Origin: JAHEDH01 sp963753285
GTDB taxonomy: Bacteria; Actinomycetota; Acidimicrobiia; Spongiisociales; ZC4RG35
NCBI GenBank assembly: GCA_963753285.1
Contig: CAVWBT010000008.1
Coordinates: forward strand, 62,001-126,000
DNA length: 64,000 nucleotides
Reading direction: 5' to 3'
Shown here: positions 50,008 through 58,106 of the stretch, one piece after another
Layout: the number at the start of each line of letters is the position of its first letter
Numbering within the stretch: the stretch's first letter is position 1
Program-made: the position numbers and the translations under genes
Notes under the pieces: generated by a model
Told to the model about the DNA's origin: nothing
Databases searched by the model: none
The model's input: only the letters and a program-made list of their open reading frames with translations

Positions 50008-50991
50008 TCACCGGAGCCACAGACACAAGGCGATGGTGAGGCGTTCCATCGTGACGTGGTGGAGTTCGGCAGGGGCGCTCTTGAGGAGGCGATCGGCGCG
50101 GACCAGGGCGTCGTTGGCCTTGCGGAGATTGGAGTCCTTCAGCCGGCCCCGTTGACGCCACACCCGGTCGACCCAGCGGTCGTTGCCCTTTGCATTCATC
50201 GCCTCCCGGAACGTCTCCTTGTCGGGTGACGAGAGTGCAACCGCCCTGCGCCGGACCTCGGTCTCGAGGGTTGCCAGCAGCACCAGCGGGTGGTTGTGGA
50301 CCAACTGGTCGTTGAGCCGTCGGAGGGCTTCGGCGGTGTCACCCTTCGTGACCGCATCGGTGTAGTGGAAGATCGGCTCGTTCGGACGATTCTTGAAGCG
50401 ACCGAGAATCTGGGCCGCAGTCACGTGACCGGGGGTCTCGGCGATCTGATCGAGTGCCTGACCGAGCGACGCCACATCCGCCCCGAACTTCTGGACCAGC
50501 GCCTGCTCGGCGGCCGCATCGAGTCTCAGCCCCCGGCGGTCGATCTCGTCGTGGAGCCACGAGGCGGCATTCGACTCCCACATCTTCCTGATCGTCGTGG
50601 TGTCCGCCTCGGACTTGAGATACTTCGACAGCTTGGCCGGCACCGCGCCGGCCGACACGAAGGCGATGGCGAGTGCGTTGTGATCGACCTGATCGAGGAG
50701 TTCGATCAGCACGTCGGCCTCGGCTGCGGTCAGCTGCTGGGCGTCGACGAGGGCGAGCCCCTGGTGGCCACCGAACAGCGAGCCCGACTGGAGGACGGGG
50801 ATCATGGGCTCCAGTTCATGTCGGACCGAGCCGACCGCCCCCTCGCTCTCTCCCCTGGCGGGCACGTCCAACCGGACGATGTCGTTGGGATGCACACCGA
50901 CCCGAGCGAAGAAGGCATGCGCGGCGTCGAGCATCTGCTGACGCTCCCCCGGCCCTGCCCCTGACGGCCCCGTGACGTGCTGTATCGCCAT
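50008..50991 (-). CDS. holA: DNA polymerase III delta subunit
   Basis: 327 residues. The N-terminal AAA-like domain is divergent (no Walker A, as is usual for delta). SGSLFGGHQGLALVDAQ, the middle part with KWLxDE-like SNAASWLHDEIDRRGLRLD, the collar domain LHHVTMERLTIALCLW and the rpsT/comEC neighbourhood support the call. Delta opens the beta clamp in the clamp loader. Sequence conservation in this family is low, so some doubt remains. Confidence 0.88.
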   Translation of the reverse strand: MAIQHVTGPSGAGPGERQQMLDAAHAFFARVGVHPNDIVRLDVPARGESEGAVGSVRHELEPMIPVLQSGSLFGGHQGLALVDAQQLTAAEADVLIELLDQVDHNALAIAFVSAGAVPAKLSKYLKSEADTTTIRKMWESNAASWLHDEIDRRGLRLDAAAEQALVQKFGADVASLGQALDQIAETPGHVTAAQILGRFKNRPNEPIFHYTDAVTKGDTAEALRRLNDQLVHNHPLVLLATLETEVRRRAVALSSPDKETFREAMNAKGNDRWVDRVWRQRGRLKDSNLRKANDALVRADRLLKSAPAELHHVTMERLTIALCLWLR

Positions 50992-51109
50992 GCCACCAGG
51001 CTACGGGGTGAGGCGGACGTCGGAGAAGGCGTGACCGTCGAACCTCGACCCGACAACACACTGGTTGTGTTGGCGAACCCTCGATTCTCGAAAGGGCCCC
51101 GGGTCCGGC

Positions 51110-51904
51110 TCAGCGTTGCGGAGGGAGCCGGTCGAAGAGCCGGGCCAGATCACAAGCCATCTCGACATCGTGCACTCGGATCATGTCGGCCCGATATTCC
51201 AGAGCCATGGCGATGTAGGCGGCGACCCGGTGATCCTCCTGCTTGCGCGGGATCGGCACGAGGATCGGCCGGCCGAGCCGTCGCAACTCGTCGAGGCCTC
51301 GAATCACGTCCAGCTGCATCCTCGTGTAGGCGAGGTAGTCGCCCCGATAGTTGATCGAGATCCCGGGATCCACGATGACGTCGGTGATGCCCATCGCCTC
51401 GAGCTCGGCGAGCCGGGCCATCAGCCTCCTCGAGGTGAGCGCCGCTTTGTCGGCGGTGATCTCGACCTCTTCCACGTCGTGGGGATTCGATCCCTCGATG
51501 TACATGACGATGGCGGTCACACCGGATTCGGCGACGATGCCCGCCATGCGGCGATCGGCGAGACCACCGGTGTCGTTGACGATCGCCGCACCCAGACCCA
51601 CCATCACCTCGGCGACTTCCGGCTTCCAGGTGTCCACCGAGACGACATGACCGTCGGCGACCAGACGCTCGACCACGGGGGCGAGCCGGTCGATCTCCAG
51701 CGCCGCCTGGATCGTCGGGTTGGAGTAATGCGACGACTGGCCGCCGACATCGATCACGGTCGCCCCCGCACTGCGATACCGGTCTGCCATCGCAATGGCC
51801 TCATCTGCGTTGCCGGCGACGGTGTGGATGTTGTTCGACTCCGGAGACATGTTGATCACCCCCATCACGTGGGTGACGCCACCGAACAGGAGGGGTGCGA
51901 TCAT
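51110..51904 (-). CDS. Dihydropteroate synthase-like protein, divergent
   Basis: 264 residues with the TIM-barrel landmarks of FolP in altered form: VMGVINMSPESNNIH for the usual MGILNVTPDSFSDGG, DVGGQSSHYS for DIGGESTRPG, VNDTGGL for INDVSG, and RVHDV at the C-terminus. The pterin-binding Asp/Asn residues are partly retained, but the SRK phosphate loop is changed to VPIPRK. It may make dihydropteroate or act on another pterin or methyl donor. No other fol gene is nearby. It overlaps the next gene by 4 nt. Confidence 0.75.
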   Translation of the reverse strand: MIAPLLFGGVTHVMGVINMSPESNNIHTVAGNADEAIAMADRYRSAGATVIDVGGQSSHYSNPTIQAALEIDRLAPVVERLVADGHVVSVDTWKPEVAEVMVGLGAAIVNDTGGLADRRMAGIVAESGVTAIVMYIEGSNPHDVEEVEITADKAALTSRRLMARLAELEAMGITDVIVDPGISINYRGDYLAYTRMQLDVIRGLDELRRLGRPILVPIPRKQEDHRVAAYIAMALEYRADMIRVHDVEMACDLARLFDRLPPQR

Positions 51905-52374
51905 GGACCGATCAGCAATGCGCCGCCGAATTCGGTGACCCCGTCGCCCAGCGAGATATCGATCGACTCCTCGAGGCTCGATCCACTGGGCACCCTTCCG
52001 AGATCGATGGGAACCCGGACGTCACCGACCGAGAAATCGACGGTGCCGTACCAGTCGACGCTCGACTCGTTGCGCAAGGTCGCAAACACGGTGACGTCCC
52101 GCTCCGGCGATGGACCGACCGAGATCTCCACGGCGAGTCCTCCACACAACAGCACCGGGTCGCCCTCTTCGAGCGCAAACGAGCCGGTGACGATGGGCAC
52201 GCCGTCGGTGAGGATCACCTGGAACGGCGTCTCGACCCGTTCCGTGCAGGTCAGGATGTGATCGATGCCCCGCAGCGAGCCTTGACCGATCGGAATCAGC
52301 AGGACGCCGGCCATGACCAAAACGGCGAGTCGGGTTCTCAGGTGAATCGGCACGGCACCATCCTGGAGGTGCAT
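51901..52374 (-). CDS. Exported protein of unknown function upstream of the DHPS-like gene
   Basis: 157 residues from ATG 52374 (an alternative ATG at 52401 adds nine). A signal or anchor helix (RLAVLVMAGVLLIPIG) precedes a beta-rich part (VTVFATLRNESSVDWYGTVD) that looks like an extracytoplasmic immunoglobulin-like sandwich. Two cysteines (ILTCTER and LLCGGL) could pair. Its stop overlaps the DHPS-like start by 4 nt, so the two are co-expressed although their roles look unrelated. Confidence 0.65.
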   Translation of the reverse strand: MHLQDGAVPIHLRTRLAVLVMAGVLLIPIGQGSLRGIDHILTCTERVETPFQVILTDGVPIVTGSFALEEGDPVLLCGGLAVEISVGPSPERDVTVFATLRNESSVDWYGTVDFSVGDVRVPIDLGRVPSGSSLEESIDISLGDGVTEFGGALLIGP

Positions 52375-52449
52375 CGCGCCCAAGTCAACGTTCGGCGGCA
52401 CGCTCGATGACCAGGAGGCCCGGCTGCCTCGGCATACACTGGCTCACCG

Positions 52450-53229
52450 ATGAGATCGATGGACTGGGATCGGGCGCGCGGCGTCTTGTTGGCGACCGGT
52501 GTCGCCCTGATCGGGCTCATCGCACTCACCGCCTTCTTTCGTGGCGTGGACCGGGTGGAGGTGGTCGCGACCCTGATGTATGCGCCCGTGCTCGCCGGCA
52601 TGCTGTCGTTCGGACTGTCAGGCGGGCTGCTGCTCGGTCTCGCAGCCGCCGGTGTGTACGTCGGCCTCCGGCTTCCGGCCATCGATCTGGTGGGCCTCAC
52701 GCCGATCGCCGGCACCGTCATCTCCCGGGTTCTCGGCTATCTGGCGTTCGGAACGCTCGGAGGCTGGGCCGCCAACCAACTGCGTGTGGCACTGGATCGC
52801 TACGAGCTCATCGACGAACTCGACCAGGACTCGGGGCTCGGCAACCGGACGTCCGTCATCGGTGCGCTGGCCCGCGAATCGAACCGTGCCAGGCGGTATG
52901 GCAGCCCGTTCTCGGTCGTGACGACGACATTCGACGATATCGGGACCGACCGTCGAGCGAGAGCCAAACTGCGAGAGCTCGGCGCCAAGGTGGCCATGAG
53001 CATCCGGGCCGCCGATCACGCAGCCCACATCCGGACCGAGGCGGGTCATCAGATCATCGTCGTCCTCCCCGAGACGTCCGCAGAGGGAGCCGAGACGGTC
53101 GAGCAGAACCTCGGAGTGCTGGTCGCCGGTGTCGTTGGCCGCCAGGTGCACACCGAGGCGATCACCGACGGCGGCGGCGACGAAGACCCCCTCACGGCCC
53201 TGCGAGACCGATTGGCTGCGACGCGCTGA
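52450..53229 (+). CDS. Membrane protein with a degenerate GGDEF domain
   Basis: 259 residues. Four or five N-terminal transmembrane helices (to about residue 112) are followed by DQDSGLGNRTSVIGALARES, the alpha/beta start of a GGDEF domain. Where the GGDEF signature should be there is RTEAGHQIIVVLPETS. The fold seems retained but not the catalytic loop, so it is unlikely to make c-di-GMP; it may bind GTP or interact with another protein. Confidence 0.75.
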   Translation: MRSMDWDRARGVLLATGVALIGLIALTAFFRGVDRVEVVATLMYAPVLAGMLSFGLSGGLLLGLAAAGVYVGLRLPAIDLVGLTPIAGTVISRVLGYLAFGTLGGWAANQLRVALDRYELIDELDQDSGLGNRTSVIGALARESNRARRYGSPFSVVTTTFDDIGTDRRARAKLRELGAKVAMSIRAADHAAHIRTEAGHQIIVVLPETSAEGAETVEQNLGVLVAGVVGRQVHTEAITDGGGDEDPLTALRDRLAATR

Positions 53230-53233
53230 GTCG

Positions 53234-55360
53234 TCACCCGGCAAACACCAGATCGCCGTTCAGATCGGTCCGATGGACGACGGCTCCGGCCGAGGTCAAC
53301 GTCTTCAGCACATCGGGCGACGGATGACCGAACTGGTTGGACCCGACGCTCACCACCGAGGTGTGCCCAGAATGGGCAGCGAGCCATCCGAGGTCCGAGG
53401 TCGCAGCGCCCTGATGAGGCACCTTCAACACATCCACTCGGGGAACCCGGAGTTCGGATTGCGCGAAGGTCTCGATGTCGCCACTCATGAGGACGCGCTG
53501 GTCTCCGACTGTTGCCACGACGACCACTGACTCGTCGTTCGGTGAGGCGTAGCGACGCTTGGGCCCGAGCACTTCGAATCCGAGGGATTCGGTGCCGAAC
53601 CGCCAGCCGGGCTGCGGGCTCACCAGGTCGATGCGGAGACGCTCGGCCTCCGACAGGAGCCACTCGGCTGCGGGAGTCGCGTGATGCTCGAAATCGGCGA
53701 CGATGAGCCCGACGGGGACCCGACCGATCACGGCCTCCAGCCCGACGATGTGATCGGCGTGCACGTGCGAGACGATCACGACGTCGAGCCGGTCGACGCC
53801 GTACCGCTCGAGCTTGCGTGTCAACACCACAGGATCGGGGCCTCCGTCGATCAACACCGTGAGGTCGTGGTCGAGGAACAGGGTTGCGTCACCCTGCCCG
53901 ACATCGAGGAACACGACTGCCGGCAGCTCGTCCGGCCGCTGGTCCGCCGGCCAGACGTTCACGGCGATCAGCACCGCAATGACCGGCACCAGCAGGCCTC
54001 TGGCGAATCGGGCAAGGCACACCACACTCCCCAACAGGAGCAGCCAGCCCGCCCAATCCATCTGCGGCCAGGGCGCCGCCACTTCGGCGACGCCCAACAC
54101 CGCAGCCGAGAACCCCGACGCCATCCCCACCAGCGTCTGCGATCCGATGACGACCCCGAAACCCGCGAGCGATGTGGCAGCCACGACCAGCGGCCCGGCG
54201 ACGACGTTGGCGATAGGCGACAGCATCGGAACCGACCCGAACACGACGAGCAGCAGCGGACCGACGAGCGCCTGCGCCGAAACCGACGCGCTGAGTGCCG
54301 TCGAAACGAACGATGGTCGAAACCGCCAGAGATCGGATCCAGCGAGCACCCCACACGCCGCCAGAACCGACAGCTGGAACCCGACATCGGTCGCCAACTC
54401 TCCCGCGATCGTCAGGGCCCCGGCCACCGCAAGCGAGAGCGTTGCCCACGACGACAACGGAACGCCGATCGAGCGGCCGACGAGCAGCACACCAGCGGCG
54501 AGCGATGCCCGAATCACGGAAGGCTCCCACCGCGTCATCGCCGCAAAGACCACGAGCCCGGCGAGCCCCGCAAACGTTCGTACCCAGCCCCGGAGCCCGA
54601 GCGGACCGAGGAGCATCCACCAGAGCAGGAGGAACAGCGCGACGTTGCTGCCCGACACAGCAACGAAATGGGTCAAGCCGGCCCGCCGCATCAGGTCAAT
54701 CGACGTGTCCGAGAGTCCCGTGGTGTCCCCGATCAGGAAGCCCGCCAGCAGCGCCCTGGACTCGGAGTCGGATGGCCTGACGACGGCGATGACTCGCTCT
54801 CTCAATGTGTTGGCAACCCGAAGATGGATGGCCGGCCGGTGTTCGACGGATTCCACACCGGAGACCGACACGCGCCCTGCCGCGACAGATCGGCGGATCC
54901 GGGTGACGCCCGGCGTGAAGAGGCCCGACACCCGGAATCGGTCCCCGACGGTCGATCGTTCGGTCCAAGGCGACAAGATCAGTGGATCGTTCGGAAGCAC
55001 ACCCATCGACACATCGACGGCGCTGGCGACGATCGCTGCGCCGTACTCGCCATCGATGACGTCGGTTCTCGCCTCGACCATCGCCTCGATTCGACCGGGC
55101 GCGACAAGCGTGTTCTCGAGCGAGGACCGCCGCTCGGCCACGAGAAGGCCCGAGCCCATTCCGACGACGAGCGAGGCGATGACCAGCCATCCGAAGGTCC
55201 CGTTGGAGAAGGCCCCATCGGACCTGAGCGCGACGACGCCGACGACCGTCACCGCCGAGACGGCGAGGATCGGAGATCCGGCCAGGAGGACGCCGAGCCA
55301 CAGCGCCGCAGCAGCGGCGAGGAGGGGTCGATCGACCTCCGGGGGCCAGCGGACGCTCAC
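53234..55360 (-). CDS. comEC: DNA uptake channel ComEC/Rec2
   Basis: 708 residues. An N-terminal OB-like domain is followed by the Competence domain with multiple helices (GLTHFVAVSGSNVALFLLLW is the family signature) and a C-terminal metallo-beta-lactamase domain (VVFLDVGQGDATLFLD, then VSHVHADHIVGLEAV with HxHxDH). It carries single-stranded DNA through the membrane during transformation. It overlaps comEA by 4 nt. Both genes are intact here. Confidence 0.95.
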   Translation of the reverse strand: MSVRWPPEVDRPLLAAAAALWLGVLLAGSPILAVSAVTVVGVVALRSDGAFSNGTFGWLVIASLVVGMGSGLLVAERRSSLENTLVAPGRIEAMVEARTDVIDGEYGAAIVASAVDVSMGVLPNDPLILSPWTERSTVGDRFRVSGLFTPGVTRIRRSVAAGRVSVSGVESVEHRPAIHLRVANTLRERVIAVVRPSDSESRALLAGFLIGDTTGLSDTSIDLMRRAGLTHFVAVSGSNVALFLLLWWMLLGPLGLRGWVRTFAGLAGLVVFAAMTRWEPSVIRASLAAGVLLVGRSIGVPLSSWATLSLAVAGALTIAGELATDVGFQLSVLAACGVLAGSDLWRFRPSFVSTALSASVSAQALVGPLLLVVFGSVPMLSPIANVVAGPLVVAATSLAGFGVVIGSQTLVGMASGFSAAVLGVAEVAAPWPQMDWAGWLLLLGSVVCLARFARGLLVPVIAVLIAVNVWPADQRPDELPAVVFLDVGQGDATLFLDHDLTVLIDGGPDPVVLTRKLERYGVDRLDVVIVSHVHADHIVGLEAVIGRVPVGLIVADFEHHATPAAEWLLSEAERLRIDLVSPQPGWRFGTESLGFEVLGPKRRYASPNDESVVVVATVGDQRVLMSGDIETFAQSELRVPRVDVLKVPHQGAATSDLGWLAAHSGHTSVVSVGSNQFGHPSPDVLKTLTSAGAVVHRTDLNGDLVFAG

Positions 55361-55926
55361 GGGACGATGACACGATCCCGGAGCGCGGCCAGCTTCTGCT
55401 CTCCGATGCCGGGCACATCGAGGAGGTCCTCGACACTGCGGAACGGGCCGTATTCATCTCGATGGGCGATGATCGTCCCCGCAAGCACGGGCCCGACCCC
55501 CGGGAGCGTCTCGAGCGCAGAGGCGTCCGCCTCATTGATCCGGATCCGGCTGTCTGCTTCGACTGCCGGAACGGCGGCCGTACTCCGACCGCTCCCCGAC
55601 GGAACGACCACCTGCTGCCCGTCGGCGACCGGTTCGGCGAGATTCACGCCGAGGAGGTCTGCGCGGACCGTGACGCCCCCCGCAGCAGCGATGACATCCG
55701 CGACCCTGGCATCGGATGGCACCTGGACCAGGCCGGCGGATTCGACCTCACCGGAGACGTGGACCACGATCAGGTCCACGGAGCTCTCGATCACGTTTCG
55801 TGGCGGATCGATGGTCGGAGGAGGCGCCTGGGGCGGCTGCGGCCTGCCGATCACGACGCCGGCCACGACGGCTCCGGCGAGCAGCACAGATGCCCTGAGC
55901 ACTTGTCGATCGATCCGAGCGAACAC
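55357..55926 (-). CDS. comEA: DNA receptor ComEA
   Basis: 189 residues. One N-terminal membrane anchor (residues 12-27), an SLBB domain (VHVSGEVESAGLVQVPSDAR, VADVIAAAGGV) and a C-terminal double helix-hairpin-helix (RINEADASALETLPGVGPVL, DVPGIGEQKLAALRD) are in the standard order. It binds double-stranded DNA at the surface and hands it to ComEC, encoded directly downstream. Confidence 0.95.
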   Translation of the reverse strand: MFARIDRQVLRASVLLAGAVVAGVVIGRPQPPQAPPPTIDPPRNVIESSVDLIVVHVSGEVESAGLVQVPSDARVADVIAAAGGVTVRADLLGVNLAEPVADGQQVVVPSGSGRSTAAVPAVEADSRIRINEADASALETLPGVGPVLAGTIIAHRDEYGPFRSVEDLLDVPGIGEQKLAALRDRVIVP

Positions 55927-56001
55927 AGCCCGGTGTCTATCTGATGGGATGGTCCGGGTCTAGTACTTCAGAATGGGCCGTACCCTGCCGAAGACAAGCC
56001 C

Positions 56002-56592
56002 GTGGCAGAACAGCAGAAGTCCCCATTCGCCCGTGTTCAGAACGGCTACGACCCCAAGCAGGTAGCGGCGTTCGCTGCCGAGGCATTGAGCTGGAAGAGG
56101 GAGCTCGTAGCCCTCCGATCCGAGGTCTCGGCGGCCGCCAAGCTCGTCGAGCGGTACGAGTCGGTGATCGGCAGCATCGAAGATGTCGAGCGAGAAGCGG
56201 CAGGGCTCGTCGATGACGCCGAGCGTCGCGCCGCCGGGCTCATCGAAGACGCCGAAGAGCGCGCCTCGAAGATCGTCGCAGAGGCCGAGGACGAGGCAGC
56301 CAGGATCCTCGAGATGGCGGAGAACCAGATCAGCGCGATTCCTGTCACCGAACTCGTCGAGTCCCAGCCAGAGCCGCCCCATGAGACCGAACCCGGCGAT
56401 TCCCAGCCGGTGGTTGGCGAAGGCTGGCTCACGCCCGAGCCGAGCACGCAAGAGATTCCCGACGTGGTAGACCAGATCTTCGAGCCGATCGAAGAGGTCG
56501 GGTTGAGCGAGACCGACCTGAGTCTGGAACGGCGTGCCGCAGGAGCCGCGAACCTGTGGAAGCGTCGGGGTGTCGTCGCTCCGTCCGAGTGA
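56002..56592 (+). CDS. DivIVA-like coiled-coil protein
   Basis: 196 residues from GTG 56002. FARVQNGYDPKQVAAFAAEA resembles the DivIVA/GpsB N-terminal domain (F..v..GYd..qVd.fl). A long charged coiled coil (about 28-115) with EREAAGLVDDAERRAAGLIE and A-x-x-I repeats follows, then a Pro/Glu-rich tail. Such proteins mark cell poles or septa. The usual polar-targeting residues are only partly conserved, so a role as a division-associated scaffold is a guess. Confidence 0.7.
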   Translation: MAEQQKSPFARVQNGYDPKQVAAFAAEALSWKRELVALRSEVSAAAKLVERYESVIGSIEDVEREAAGLVDDAERRAAGLIEDAEERASKIVAEAEDEAARILEMAENQISAIPVTELVESQPEPPHETEPGDSQPVVGEGWLTPEPSTQEIPDVVDQIFEPIEEVGLSETDLSLERRAAGAANLWKRRGVVAPSE

Positions 56593-56628
56593 CGACTCGG
56601 AGCCGAACACCCGCCTAGGTTGAGGGTC

Positions 56629-57438
56629 ATGACATTCGATACCTCCATCTACCGCGCCACCCCACCCATCGACTTGAGTTCGTTCGACACGCAGGACACG
56701 ACCCTCTTCGACGATGGCAAGAAAGCCGGGAAGAAGGCTCACAAGGAGCTCAACTCGCGGCTCGAGGTACTGCAGGAACGGCTCTACGCCCAGGGCGAGC
56801 ATCGGCTGCTCATCGTGCTCCAGGCGACCGATACCGGGGGGAAGGACGGCACCATCAGACGGGTGTTCGAAGGTGTCAACCCTCAGGGCGTCGACGTCGC
56901 CTCGTTCAAGAAGCCGACACCCGAAGAGCTCGCTCACGACTACCTGTGGAGGGTCCACAAGCACGTCCCCGGCGACGGGCGGATCACCATCTTCAACCGA
57001 TCCCACTACGAAGACGTCCTCGTCGTCCGCGTCCACGATTTGGTTCCCGAAGAGCGCTGGTCGAAGCGGTACGAGCACATCCGCAACTTCGAGCAGATGC
57101 TGGTCGACGAGGGCACCACGATCCTCAAGTTCTTCCTGCACATCTCGAAGGACGAACAGAAGGAGCGACTCGAAGCCCGCCTCGAAAACCCCGACAAGCA
57201 CTGGAAGTTCTCGCTCGGCGATCTCGAGGAGCGGAAGCGATGGAACGACTATCAAGCGGCGTTCGAGGCGATGATCAATGAGACGTCGACGCCCGACGCC
57301 CCCTGGTACGTCGTCCCGGCCGACCGCAAGTGGTACCGCGACCTGGTGATCTCGTCGACGATCGTCCAAACCCTCGAATCCCTCGACGTCGACTGGCCCG
57401 AAGCCGAATCCGACTACGCCGACGTCGAGGTCGTTTAG
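56629..57438 (+). CDS. Polyphosphate kinase 2 family protein
   Basis: 269 residues from ATG 56629. Walker A LQATDTGGKDG (65-74), the lid region with FKKPTPEELAHDYLWR, Walker B IFNRSHYEDVLVVRV (121-135) and the C-terminal PWYVVPADRKWYRDL are diagnostic. PPK2 enzymes transfer phosphate from polyphosphate to nucleoside mono- or diphosphates; subclass cannot be decided by eye. It converges with the small HEXXH gene, with a structured repeat region between. Confidence 0.94.
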   Translation: MTFDTSIYRATPPIDLSSFDTQDTTLFDDGKKAGKKAHKELNSRLEVLQERLYAQGEHRLLIVLQATDTGGKDGTIRRVFEGVNPQGVDVASFKKPTPEELAHDYLWRVHKHVPGDGRITIFNRSHYEDVLVVRVHDLVPEERWSKRYEHIRNFEQMLVDEGTTILKFFLHISKDEQKERLEARLENPDKHWKFSLGDLEERKRWNDYQAAFEAMINETSTPDAPWYVVPADRKWYRDLVISSTIVQTLESLDVDWPEAESDYADVEVV

Positions 57439-57440
57439 CT

Positions 57441-57702
57441 GTCCCCCAGCTTGTGTTCGGGCAAGTCCCGGCCGCATAGGTGTTCCCCACAAAGTGGGGA
57501 AAGGTCCCTGCCCGGCGAGGAACGAGCCGGGGAGGTAAGGGGCCAACTCCAACGGAGCCGTAGGGCGCGTCGACCCGGAGCGTTGGAGGGGTCCCCCTAC
57601 CTCCGAACCGCCCGTCGACGCTCAGGGGGTGGACGAGTCATGCGTGCGTTTGCGCGAGGCTGGGGCGGTTCGCAGGGACCTTCCCCCAGCGAGCTGGGGG
57701 AC
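57441..57702. other. Multi-branched inverted-repeat element
   Basis: Helices that fit together without unpaired bases at the junction: P2 57501-57511 with 57672-57682 (11 bp), a hairpin 57512-57530 (5 bp), P4 57531-57542 with 57593-57604 continuing through 57547-57554 with 57581-57588, and P6 57605-57613 with 57663-57671 (9 bp). Outside them P1 pairs 57441-57451 with 57692-57702, and a hairpin 57484-57500 lies between. P1 competes with a local hairpin at 57683-57700. No gene is supported in this 269-bp gap. Confidence 0.7.
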
Positions 57703-57707
57703 ATCTG

Positions 57708-58106
57708 TCAGCCCGCCGCCAGGTGTCTGGCGACGGCGACTCGGGCTTCCTTCTCGAGGCGGATGGCGAGGTAGGCGTGCTGGTGATCCATGCCCGCGCG
57801 GCGATTGCGGAGGTAATCGGTGAAGTAGATCCGGACGAACCGCCAGGTCCCCAACCGCTGCCATTGTCGAACGTGGACCAACTCGTGGAGGATCAGCGGC
57901 CCGGCGTCGGCCGACCTCAGATGATCGGGATCGACGTAGATGGCCCACGGCAGTGTCATCGCTGCGACCGGGCCCCGCCACAGCCGGCGCATCCACGTCG
58001 GGGCGAGGCGAATCGGCACGCCGTCCAGATCATCGAGTCCGGTGACGTCACATGCCTGTTCGGGTGTGACGCCGCATCCGTTCAGGACCGCCGACGGTGG
58101 GTACAT
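57708..58106 (-). CDS. Small HEXXH metallopeptidase-like protein
   Basis: 132 residues. The zinc motif HELVH (74-78, in LILHELVHVRQWQ) is followed by RFVRIYFTDYLRNRRAG and the C-terminal glutamate-bearing EKEARVAVARHLA. This resembles small DUF4157-like proteins. It could be a peptidase or a non-catalytic zinc protein. Its ATG overlaps the leuS stop by one base (TGATG), so it is expressed with leuS. Confidence 0.75.
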   Translation of the reverse strand: MYPPSAVLNGCGVTPEQACDVTGLDDLDGVPIRLAPTWMRRLWRGPVAAMTLPWAIYVDPDHLRSADAGPLILHELVHVRQWQRLGTWRFVRIYFTDYLRNRRAGMDHQHAYLAIRLEKEARVAVARHLAAG

